Part shown: positions 1 to 8,200 of the stretch, in pieces | How the letters are laid out: every line of letters starts with the position of its first letter | Position numbering within the stretch: the stretch's first letter is position 1 | Assembly (NCBI RefSeq): GCF_017303155.1 | Contig: NZ_JAEKJR010000002.1 | Coordinates: 124,001-188,000 of the forward strand | From: Microbulbifer salipaludis | GTDB lineage: Bacteria; Pseudomonadota; Gammaproteobacteria; Pseudomonadales; Cellvibrionaceae | DNA length: 64,000 nt | Direction of reading: 5' to 3' | Translations under genes and position numbers: made by a program | Notes under the pieces: model-generated | The model's database searches: none | What the model saw: only the letters and a program-made list of their open reading frames with translations | Told to the model about the DNA's origin: nothing

Positions 1-815
1 TTTTCCCGCTTGCGAGCACCGTCCTTGTAAGCGTCTTTACCGACAACGTAGCCGGCGGTTTCCTGGTTCAGATTACTCAGATTGATCAGGGCGCTTACGG
101 ACCAGTCCGCCCACTGGCTGTCGCTGCGCAGTTGCAACTTTTGCTGGTCGTACCCCGAGTCGTCCTTGTAGCCGCCGTCGCGCGCACCGCTGAAACCGAT
201 ACGAAAACCGCCTTGTGTGTCGCCGCGGCTGTGTTCCAGGCGCACCCGTTGAAAGTCGTTGGCACCCCCCTCGATGGCTGCGCTGGATGTGCGGCCATTC
301 ACCGGGGCTTCGCTGATGACATTGATCACTCCGTGTTGGGCATCGGACCCATACAGCACGGTACCCGGCCCGCGCAACACCTCGATGCGCCCGGCCAGCT
401 CAAAGTGGGTGTCGAACAGCTGGTTCACATTGCAAAACCCCGTGCCGCGCACCGGCACACCGTCCTGGGTTATTGCAAAGGCCCCGCAGCTGCCGGCACC
501 GGTCAGGACCGGCGAGCGGATCGCGATCAGACTTTCCTGTCCATTGCCGCGGCTGATCAGCGCCCCCGGCACGCTGGACAGCGCCTGGCTCGGGTGTACC
601 GCAGTCACCGATTGCAGGGTGTCATCGTCCAGTACCGTGAGTGCGGCCGGCTGCGCACGCAGGCGCTGCTCGCTGCGGGCTGCGGTCACGACCACCTGTT
701 CCATTGCTGCGTCAACAACCGGTTCCGCGACAATGTTTGGCCCCGCCTGCGGGCTGGCGGCGGTTGCAGTGGTTGCGGCGAGTGAACCCAGGGCGAAGGC
801 GATCAGAGGTGTCAT
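1..815 (-). CDS. TonB-dependent outer membrane receptor, N-terminal part (cut by window edge)
   Basis: Translating the minus strand from the ATG at 815 gives an open frame to the window edge, about 271 residues, so only the N-terminal part is visible. It starts with a hydrophobic signal peptide (about residues 1-20). A TonB-box-like segment EQVVVTAARSEQRLR follows, then a plug domain with the typical RIEVLRGPGTVLYGSDAQHG stretch. The beginning of the beta-barrel follows (DFQRVRLEHSRG, GGFRIGFSGARDGG). Receptors of this family use TonB/ExbBD energy to import metal chelates, cobalamin or other scarce ligands. The substrate cannot be told from this part. Two cysteines about 20 residues apart in the plug (GSCGAF and GFCNVN) probably form a disulfide. 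The gene lies 158 bp from ndh in the same direction, with a palindrome in the gap. The family call is firm and the ligand unknown. Confidence 0.9.
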   Translation of the reverse strand, partial: MTPLIAFALGSLAATTATAASPQAGPNIVAEPVVDAAMEQVVVTAARSEQRLRAQPAALTVLDDDTLQSVTAVHPSQALSSVPGALISRGNGQESLIAIRSPVLTGAGSCGAFAITQDGVPVRGTGFCNVNQLFDTHFELAGRIEVLRGPGTVLYGSDAQHGVINVISEAPVNGRTSSAAIEGGANDFQRVRLEHSRGDTQGGFRIGFSGARDGGYKDDSGYDQQKLQLRSDSQWADWSVSALINLSNLNQETAGYVVGKDAYKDGARKRE

Positions 816-864
816 TGTGGTAATACCGTGTGTCGGGCAGTCGGGGGCTTATGTACGCGGGGTG

Positions 865-889
865 GCCGGTAAAGGATCATGTTACCGGC
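865..889. promoter_or_regulatory. Perfect inverted repeat upstream of the TonB-dependent receptor
   Basis: An 8-bp perfect inverted repeat (GCCGGTAA / TTACCGGC, arms 865-872 and 882-889, 9-nt spacer) lies about 50 bp upstream of the receptor start codon. It could be an operator dyad or a small RNA hairpin. It has no T-run, so it is not a classical terminator. It resembles neither a clear Fur box nor the cobalamin riboswitch B12 box. Confidence 0.35.
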
Positions 890-973
890 GCGGTGTGATG
901 GGGGAAAGCGCCGCCACTGCGGGGGCACTGCGTATCAACCCGGGGGGCAATCCACAGGGCGGCAAGTTAGCGG

Positions 974-2284
974 TCAGTGCATTTTCAGTCGCGGCTTCAC
1001 GAAGCGGTTGGCCTGCCCGATCACATACAACAGCATGGCCCGGGGCCAGCCATGCAGTGCCGCCAGGTGCATGCGGTACAGGGAGCGGTAGGCGAGGCCG
1101 GCGAGGCGCCCCTCAATGGTGAGACTGCCTTTCACCAGCCCGCCCATCAGGTTGCCTACTGCATCGAACTTGGACAGGGACACCAGTGAGCCGCGGTCCT
1201 TGTAGGTAAATGGCTGCAGTTCTGCGTCCGGGTTTTCGATCAGATGGATCAGGTTGTCGCTGGCGGTTGTGGCCATCTGCTGCGCCGACTGCGCGCGGGG
1301 TGGCACTTTCTGGCCGTTGGCGTCTTCACAGCCGGCGCAGTCACCCAGGGCGAAAATGGCCGGGTCGTCCTTGCTGCGCAGGGTGGCTTCCACCTCGATC
1401 TGGTTCTGGCGGTTGAGGGAGAGGTTATCCATGGACTTGAGAAAGTCCGGTGCCTTCACGCCCGCCGCCCACACGCGGATCGCCGCGGGAATTTCCTCGC
1501 CGTCCTTGGTCACGAAACCGGTAGCGGTGGCTTCGGCGACCTGGGTACCGGTGAGCACGCGCACGCCGATTTTGGTCAGTTCTTTTTGTGAGCTGTTGCC
1601 GAGTCTGGGGGGCAGTGCCGGCAGCAGGTGCGGTCCGGCTTCGATCAGGGTGACCTTGAGATCGCCATTTTTAATCCGGCTGTAGTGGCCCATCTCATGC
1701 ACTGCATCCACCAGTTCCGCCGCCAGTTCCACACCAGTGGCACCGCCGCCGACAATCGCAATGTGCACCTCTTCCGCAACCCGGTTTTCCAGTTGTAAGA
1801 ATTGATCGAGCAGCTTGGTATGGAACTTCTGCGCCTGCTCGGCGCTGTCGAGAAACTGGCAATGTTCGCGCACGCCGGGGGTATGAAAATCGTTGCTCTG
1901 GCTACCCAGGGCAAATACCAGATAGTCGTACTCGAGTTTGCGTGGGGGGACGAGTGGTTGACCGTCGCTGTCGCAGACTGCTGCGAGTTCAATGGTTTTT
2001 GCCTCGCGGTCCAGTCCGCGCAGGCTGCCGAGTTCGAAATGAAAACCGTTGGTACGGGCGTGCACCTGGTAGTTGAGCGCGTCCAGACTGGAGTCAAGTG
2101 CGCCGGTGGCCACCTGGTGCAACAGGGGTTTCCAGATATGGGTACGGTTTTTATCCACGAGGATGACTTCCGCCACCGGGGATTTATTGCGGCGGTGAAA
2201 TCGGTTGAAGGAAAAGTGGCGTCCCAGGCTGGTGGCCAGTTGTAATCCACCGGCGCCACCACCAACAATGACGATTCTTTTCAT
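974..2284 (-). CDS. ndh: Type II NADH dehydrogenase (NDH-2)
   Basis: A 436-residue FAD-dependent, non-proton-pumping NADH:quinone oxidoreductase, peripheral on the cytoplasmic face of the inner membrane. The FAD-binding Rossmann motif IVGGGAGGLQLA begins at residue 6. A second, NADH-binding dinucleotide motif (IVGGGATGVELAAEL) lies near residue 177, and the late FAD motif FALGDCAG near 313. RAQSAQQMA just after it matches the quinone-site AQ..Q signature of NDH-2. The C-terminus is an amphipathic/hydrophobic helix (LHGWPRAMLLYVIG) of the membrane-anchoring type. The reading frame is open further upstream to 2362, but the ATG at 2284 starts directly at the Rossmann strand and has AAGGAA about 8 nt upstream, so it is preferred. 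The gene is probably transcribed alone. Confidence 0.93.
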   Translation of the reverse strand: MKRIVIVGGGAGGLQLATSLGRHFSFNRFHRRNKSPVAEVILVDKNRTHIWKPLLHQVATGALDSSLDALNYQVHARTNGFHFELGSLRGLDREAKTIELAAVCDSDGQPLVPPRKLEYDYLVFALGSQSNDFHTPGVREHCQFLDSAEQAQKFHTKLLDQFLQLENRVAEEVHIAIVGGGATGVELAAELVDAVHEMGHYSRIKNGDLKVTLIEAGPHLLPALPPRLGNSSQKELTKIGVRVLTGTQVAEATATGFVTKDGEEIPAAIRVWAAGVKAPDFLKSMDNLSLNRQNQIEVEATLRSKDDPAIFALGDCAGCEDANGQKVPPRAQSAQQMATTASDNLIHLIENPDAELQPFTYKDRGSLVSLSKFDAVGNLMGGLVKGSLTIEGRLAGLAYRSLYRMHLAALHGWPRAMLLYVIGQANRFVKPRLKMH

Positions 2285-2428
2285 GACAGAGATTTCCTTA
2301 GAGCTAAAAAAATAGGTGCTCTTCGCGCGCCCTTGCATGACCGGACTTCGCCGGTGGGACAATCGGGTGTCGCATGATAGACAGTCGGGCGGCGGTCTCT
2401 GTGAAGACCCGGCAGGAGGGCTGTAATG

Positions 2429-2456
2429 CCCCTTATGATTCTATGGGGGCAATGTT
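2429..2456. promoter_or_regulatory. Hairpin-forming dyad in the ndh leader
   Basis: The 266-bp gap between ndh and the oxidoreductase/SelD-like gene holds a dyad TGCCCC...GGGGCA around 2432-2452 with an A/T-rich centre that contains a TAGAAT-like box on the minus strand. This may be part of the ndh promoter/operator. No T-run follows. The remaining sequence of the gap (2457-2550) shows nothing I can name. Confidence 0.25.
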
Positions 2457-2550
2457 AACGCACCCATTTCCCGTGGCAATGGAAACTTGGTTTCAGTAGA
2501 AAGCGTTTTGACACGAGGGGGCGCTCGCGCGCTACCGCACTGCACCGCGC

Positions 2551-5007
2551 TCAGGACGTCACGGCGCTTGGTCGTTGCGCCAGCAGGTTCCAGTCGCCAC
2601 CTTTTACCAGGTGCACGGGTTGCGTGGCGTAAAGTTGTTGCTCACCGGACTGGGACAGCTCGTCGACAACCCCAATGATTGCCGCGTAGCGGCACCCGGC
2701 CGCCTGCAGCTCTGCCAGACAATTCTGGGCATGCTCGGCGGGAACGGCGGCGAGTAGCCCGCCGCAGGTTTGTGGGTCCACCAGCAGCGGTAACAATGGG
2801 TCCGCACGCCATGGGGTAGGGTTTTGCAGCGCATCATAGGCGCGGGCATTGTGCTGGTGTTGGGCAGACAGGAAACCGTGTCCCGCGCAACAGGTGGCAC
2901 CGGGAAGGAGCGGCAGGGATTCCGTTAACAGCTGGGCACCCAGGTGAGGTGCCGTAGCCTGTGCCCCTTGCCTGCTGTGGGCTGCGCGGTGGGTACGCCA
3001 CTTGAGCAGGGTCAGCAGTTCTCCCAGCAAGCCTGCATCGCCGATGTTGCGCAGCCCATGGGCGTGATGGTCGGTAAAAATATCGGCGGCGGTGGCATTG
3101 CTCTGCAGCATCATCTCCAGCGCCTGCTGTAACCAGCGCCCGCGCGCCTTACCTTGGCATTCCGCCGCGAACAGGGCGCCGGTGCCGATCGGCTTGGTGA
3201 GAATCAGGCAGTCACCGGCGCGGGCGCCGAGGCTTTCGCACTGGCGCTGTTGCGGGTCGACGATACCGCTGACGGTCAACCCCAGATGCAGTGCACTGCC
3301 AGTGTTCGCGCTGCCGCCGCTCAGGGCGCAGTTATGCTGGTTGAGTTCGCGCGCGGCGCCGTCCAGTAGTTGCAGCAGGTCGCGCGCCGCCATCTCTGGC
3401 GCTCCCGGTGGAAGCGTGACCAGTGCCTGCGCGGTGCAGGGTTGCGCATGTGCGGTCAGCAGCGCGGTGAGCGCATGCAGCGCACTGAGTCGACCGTACA
3501 GCCAGGGGTCCGCGACCGGTACGGTTATCTGGCTGGAGCGCTGCACCAATGCCTGATCGGCGGGCAGGGTGATCGTGGCGGTATCCTGGCCGCGGGCGAG
3601 CGTCGAGGCGATGGGTTGGGGCTGAGGCAGCGACGCCAGGGCGCGATCCAGCAATCCGGCCTCGCTCGTGGCGGCGGGGCTGTGATGGCGCAGACCGGCC
3701 ACCGAGATATTATTGCGCTGGCCCAGCCCGCAGGGCGCCGGTTGCGTCAAAGTGCGCCACAGGGCAGACAGGCGCGCGGGAACCCGCTGCCGGGGCGCTT
3801 CGTTTTGTGCTTCCGCTGCCGCCTCAAAGGCCTGCATCTGGCGGCGGTCGTGCAGGTCCTTCCAGTGCCACATCAGGCTGCCCACCGCCGCAAAGCCGCC
3901 GCGGGCGACAATGGCGCGCTGGCCACCACAGGCAAGCCGATGGAAAAAGCGTCGTGATTCCCGGTAGGCAGTGAGCGGTTGTTCCAGCAGCGTGGCGCGC
4001 AGGTTGTGAAACAGCGCCGGGCCCTGGTTCAGGGCATTGCGGGCGGATCTTCGGTGGCGTCGGCGCTGGGGTCGACGCTGCCCATCGGATACCGGGCTGG
4101 CGACGTCACCGACAGCAAATACCGAAGGGTGTTGCTCTGCGCGCAGATATTCGTCGACGCGCACAAAACCCTGCGGGTCCAGTGCCAGGCCGGACTGCGT
4201 CAGCCAGGGGGGCGCGCCAGCCTCGGTGCACAGCAGTACCTTGTCCAGCGCCAGGAACTCTCCCTCGTCGCTGTGCACGCCGCACGGGGTAATCTCAGAC
4301 ACCCGCCAGTTGCGGTGCGCCCGTACCCCCAGTCGCCCCAGCTCACGCGCCACTAACCTGCGGCCGAGCAGGGAAAATTCCTGGGGAAGCTTTCCGCTTG
4401 CGTGCAGCAGGTGAATTTCCACGCGACCGCTGTACACCGGCTCTTCCAGTGCACTGGCCATGGCCATCGCCAGCTCGCAGCCGCCCAGGCCGCCGCCCAC
4501 CACGCCGAGGCGCAGCGGCCGGTGCTGGTGATCAATCTGTTGCTTCAGTTGTTGCCAGTAGCGGTGGAAGTGGCCGACGGGTTTGACCGGGATCGCAAGC
4601 TCCGAGCCTGGTATCTGGCGACACGGGGTGGCGCCTATGTCGAGGGAAATCAGGTCGTACTCCAGGTCCGGGCGCCCCAGCAGGGAAACGGTTTTTTCCA
4701 CCGGATCGATATGGTGCGCGCACGCCTGCACGAAGCGTGCTCCGGCGGCCTGGCACAGCGCCGGCAGGTCGATATGGATATCGCTATAGCTGTAGTGGCC
4801 GGCAATCATCCCGGCGAGCATGCCGGAGTAGGTGCTTAATACTTGCGGCGATACCAGGGTCACCCGCACCCCGGGCAGTGGTCTTTTTGCCCACAGCTGC
4901 AGGAACACGCTGTGGCTGTGACCGCCGCCAATCAGCACGATGTCCTGATAGTGAGGATGCTCTCCCGTGCGCTGCTTTTCTGAGTGTTTCACCGAGACCT
5001 GCCCCAA
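2551..5007 (-). CDS. Fusion of FAD/NAD(P) oxidoreductase and degenerate SelD-like domain
   Basis: An 818-residue two-domain protein matching the known family annotated as bifunctional NADH dehydrogenase/selenide, water dikinase. The N-terminal ~400 residues are a pyridine nucleotide-disulfide oxidoreductase fold (FAD motif DIVLIGGGHSHSVFLQL, NAD motif LGVVGGGLGGCELAMA, late FAD motif VFAVGDVASP). From about residue 430 a SelD (AIRS/PurM-like) domain follows, with clear landmarks: LYGRLSALHAL, LVTLPPGAPE, LILTKPIGTGALFAAE, EMMLQSNATAA and LVDPQTCGGLLAAVPAEH. The catalytic landmarks of true SelD are missing or replaced: no CGCK-type Cys/Lys motif, D68 position Ser, D91 position Ala, GGH(T/S) read as GGSA, D227 position Asn. 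Selenophosphate synthesis is therefore unlikely. The frame opens with TTG at 5007. A GTG at 4992 preceded by GGGGCAGG is the likelier start. No ATG precedes the FAD motif. Confidence 0.85.
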   Translation of the reverse strand: MGQVSVKHSEKQRTGEHPHYQDIVLIGGGHSHSVFLQLWAKRPLPGVRVTLVSPQVLSTYSGMLAGMIAGHYSYSDIHIDLPALCQAAGARFVQACAHHIDPVEKTVSLLGRPDLEYDLISLDIGATPCRQIPGSELAIPVKPVGHFHRYWQQLKQQIDHQHRPLRLGVVGGGLGGCELAMAMASALEEPVYSGRVEIHLLHASGKLPQEFSLLGRRLVARELGRLGVRAHRNWRVSEITPCGVHSDEGEFLALDKVLLCTEAGAPPWLTQSGLALDPQGFVRVDEYLRAEQHPSVFAVGDVASPVSDGQRRPQRRRHRRSARNALNQGPALFHNLRATLLEQPLTAYRESRRFFHRLACGGQRAIVARGGFAAVGSLMWHWKDLHDRRQMQAFEAAAEAQNEAPRQRVPARLSALWRTLTQPAPCGLGQRNNISVAGLRHHSPAATSEAGLLDRALASLPQPQPIASTLARGQDTATITLPADQALVQRSSQITVPVADPWLYGRLSALHALTALLTAHAQPCTAQALVTLPPGAPEMAARDLLQLLDGAARELNQHNCALSGGSANTGSALHLGLTVSGIVDPQQRQCESLGARAGDCLILTKPIGTGALFAAECQGKARGRWLQQALEMMLQSNATAADIFTDHHAHGLRNIGDAGLLGELLTLLKWRTHRAAHSRQGAQATAPHLGAQLLTESLPLLPGATCCAGHGFLSAQHQHNARAYDALQNPTPWRADPLLPLLVDPQTCGGLLAAVPAEHAQNCLAELQAAGCRYAAIIGVVDELSQSGEQQLYATQPVHLVKGGDWNLLAQRPSAVTS

Positions 5008-5270
5008 CCGCTAGGCTGTACCAAATTGACTGAAATATAAACAGTGTAACGGTGCTTCGGGGTTTAGCACGGCCCGCGGGTGTGGTGGCGAGGCAAGTGG
5101 CGCCGGAATGTTTGGATACGGCGGCGCAGGGTTCGTCGCAGAGAATAAAAATGCCTGGGTGCGGTATTTCGCGACAGATGGGGCGGGCCCGCTGGTCTTT
5201 ACTGTAGAGGGCGTGCAGCTACCAATTAAATGAAACCGGCTGCGCGAAATTCCTTGTGCGCCGAGTTCAG

Positions 5271-8200
5271 ATGTCCACATCGTCCGCGAATCCGTCAGCA
5301 GAATACCGGGGTGCCCGCCGCCTGTTGTGGCTGCTGGTTTTTGCCCTGTTGCTGATTGGCGCGCTGAATATTCTGGTCGCGGTAATGCTTCCCGGTGCGG
5401 TGCAGCGCTGGTTGCAGGAGCGCGGTCTGGAAGCGCAGATCGAGCACATCGATGTCTCCCTGCCGCGCCTGCGCACGCACCTGCGGGGCGTTTCTGTACG
5501 CAACGAATCCGGGCGCGGATTCAATGTGCAGGAAGCCACGTTAGGACTGAGCTGGTGGCAGTTATTGCAGGGCAAAATCCACGTTAATCGGGTGGAACTG
5601 GATGGCGCCTACCTGGACCTGGTGTCGTCACTCGGCGAATACGGTCGGGTGTGGGAAATTGGTGGCTGGCGATTGAAGGAGGGCGGGGAGAAAAAGCCCA
5701 AAGACTGGCGGGTGGATCTGACCGCCGGCAGTTTGCGCAACACGGTGGTTTGTTACCAGCACAAACCCCAGTGGGCCACGCCCAGTTGTGCGCGCATCGG
5801 TTCGCTGAATATCGACGACTTTTTTGTCAGCGGATTGCGCGAGCTTGTGGATGAACCGCTGCAGTTTTTGATTGGCGCGGACAAGATGGCGCTGGACAAC
5901 GTGCTGGCCTGGGACGAGCTGCCTGAGCCAACATCATCAGGCGGCGCGGGCGGGAGGACCCGCGAAACCGGTGCCGGTGACCGGCGCAAGTCGGCGCAGG
6001 AAAACCCGATACTTGCGGTGGTGCGATTCAAGACCCGGCAGGTGCGTTTCGAGCGGCCCGCCAATCGCCTGAGCCTGTCGGAGGCCACCACCCGTAAATT
6101 TGCCGCCTGCTTGTCCGAGCGCTGGGGCGAAGCGGTACCGGGCCTGCGCCGCGTGACCAGCCACTGTGGTACCACGCGACGTTTGCAGGTGCGCGGGCCG
6201 GCGAGCTTTTCGTTTGGCAAGCAGTCGGAGGTGGCCTGGTACCGGATCAACGGGCAGGAAGTGCGGCTGCGCTATCAGAACCGGCGGCACCCGAACTGGC
6301 ACGCGGAAACCATTGCCATCAATGACTTTGACTTTGTGCGGGATGCCAAATCCCTGCAGTGGCAGAGCGCCGGGGCCAGTGGTTTTTCCTGGTGCCCCAA
6401 CCGGCTGCGCACCGGGACCTCGCAAGCTGGCCGCCACCACTACTGCATTCGCGCGGGCAGCCTGCGGCTACCCCAGCCGACCATCTTTGCCTGGCAGGAT
6501 GGATTTCGCGCTGACCTGACGGAGGCGAGCCTGACCCAGGGCACTGTGGTAGACCTCGACGCACCCAGACCACCAGTAAACCCTTTCAACGCCAATAACC
6601 TGCGCCTGGCAAGCCTCCAGTACCGCAACGACCGGCGCCGCCTGGGGATTGAAAACCTGTCGCTGGATGGCGCCTCCGGTTGTATTCCCGGGCAACTCTG
6701 GGGTCGTGTAGACCACTGTGTGCAACTGAACCAATGGCTTATTCCTGAAACCATAAACCTCCAGTTCGCCCGCGAAATCCCCCGCGAAAATCAGCCGGCG
6801 CAACGCTGGGCCGTGGAGAGTGGGCCGTTCAGCCTGAAGAAGTTCAAGCTGTGGCCCGCCGATGCTGCGCCGGGCGATGTGGAAAACCAGCTGCTGCTCG
6901 CCAATCTCGATTGGCGCAGGATGGAACTGTCGCCGAGCGCACAGCGCTACCTGCTGGAAGACCTTCACCTACAGGCGTTGCAAGGTTGTGTGCCCGATGG
7001 CTGGTTGCCACAGCGCCTGTCGCCGCTGTGCGGCCAACTGCAGCAGCTGCGGGCAGAGGGCGACTTTGTCTTCGCGGGCAAACCGGAGCCCTCGCTGGTG
7101 CTCGGCGAACTGGCGCTGGACTCACTGCTGCTCTCCGATCACCTGAGCCGGGACCCCGACGCGCAGACCGGTTTGGTGCTGCAGAAACTCAGCACCGGCA
7201 ACGGGCTTTTCCGTCTGCGCCGCCAGGTGCTGGCGCCGGGCGAGTATGTGGCCAGCGGTGACGGTTTTGGCTGGTTTGCCGAGCAGCCCCCATTGGGTGA
7301 TGCGCTAGACGATGGCGCGGAAAAAGGCCGCTTGCCCGGGGACGCTGGGCCTTCGCCGTCGGGAGCCGGCCATTTGGCGGGCAGGCCGATCGGCCGTGCG
7401 GTTGCTGTGCGCACCCTGGAACTGGAGCTCGATGCCCTGTCACTGGCCGCGCTCGACGGTTGCCTGCCGGTTTCGTGGCGGGCCGCCACCGGCGGTGGGG
7501 GTAGCTCGCGGCGGCCAGCGTGTTTTGCGGTACACAACCTGCAGCAGAACAAGCCGCTGCAGCTGGCCGTGGCCCGCCAATGGGGCGCGGGTGATGGGGG
7601 TGATGAGGATACCGGCGGCGAGCGTGACCGCCGTCGCGCACCGCAACTGCGGGTACTGTTTGCTGCCGCCGATCTCAGCCTGGAGCGCGCGGATGTCCAC
7701 AGCGCAGATCAGCAGCCGCTGCTGACCTTGTCACAGCTGCGCTTGCCTAGTGCCGATTTTCGTTTGCAATCGCATCCGGCGCGCATGCGCCTTGATCTGC
7801 CCGGCGCCGCCCTGGACAACGCCCGTTTCTGTCTTGCCCCGTCCCGTTGCGTCGCGGCAAATACCCTGCGCACCGGTACCCAATTCGCGGTCGATTACGG
7901 GCCCCATCAATTCAGCGCCAATATCGATGAACTTTCCGTCGATACCTTTTCCCTGAGCGGCAGCGCGCAGGACACCACCCTGGATATTCGCAAACTGGCG
8001 GGGCTCGAGCTGGCAGCGAAACTGCCGCGTACACCCGGTGCGCGCACCGACTGGAAAATCCAGGTACTCACCGCCGAGGCGATTGACCTGTGCCTGCCCC
8101 TGGGCGAGGGGGTCGACCGGATGCTGCCGCGCTGTGTGCGCGGACGTCAGCTCAGCTCGGCAAACGGTGGCCTGTCGGTGGCCAACCTGACCCTGCACCA

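Noticed and set aside
816..973. Cobalamin riboswitch before the TonB receptor
   Set aside because: The gap is only 158 nt and lacks the B12-box consensus, although cobalamin receptors often carry one.
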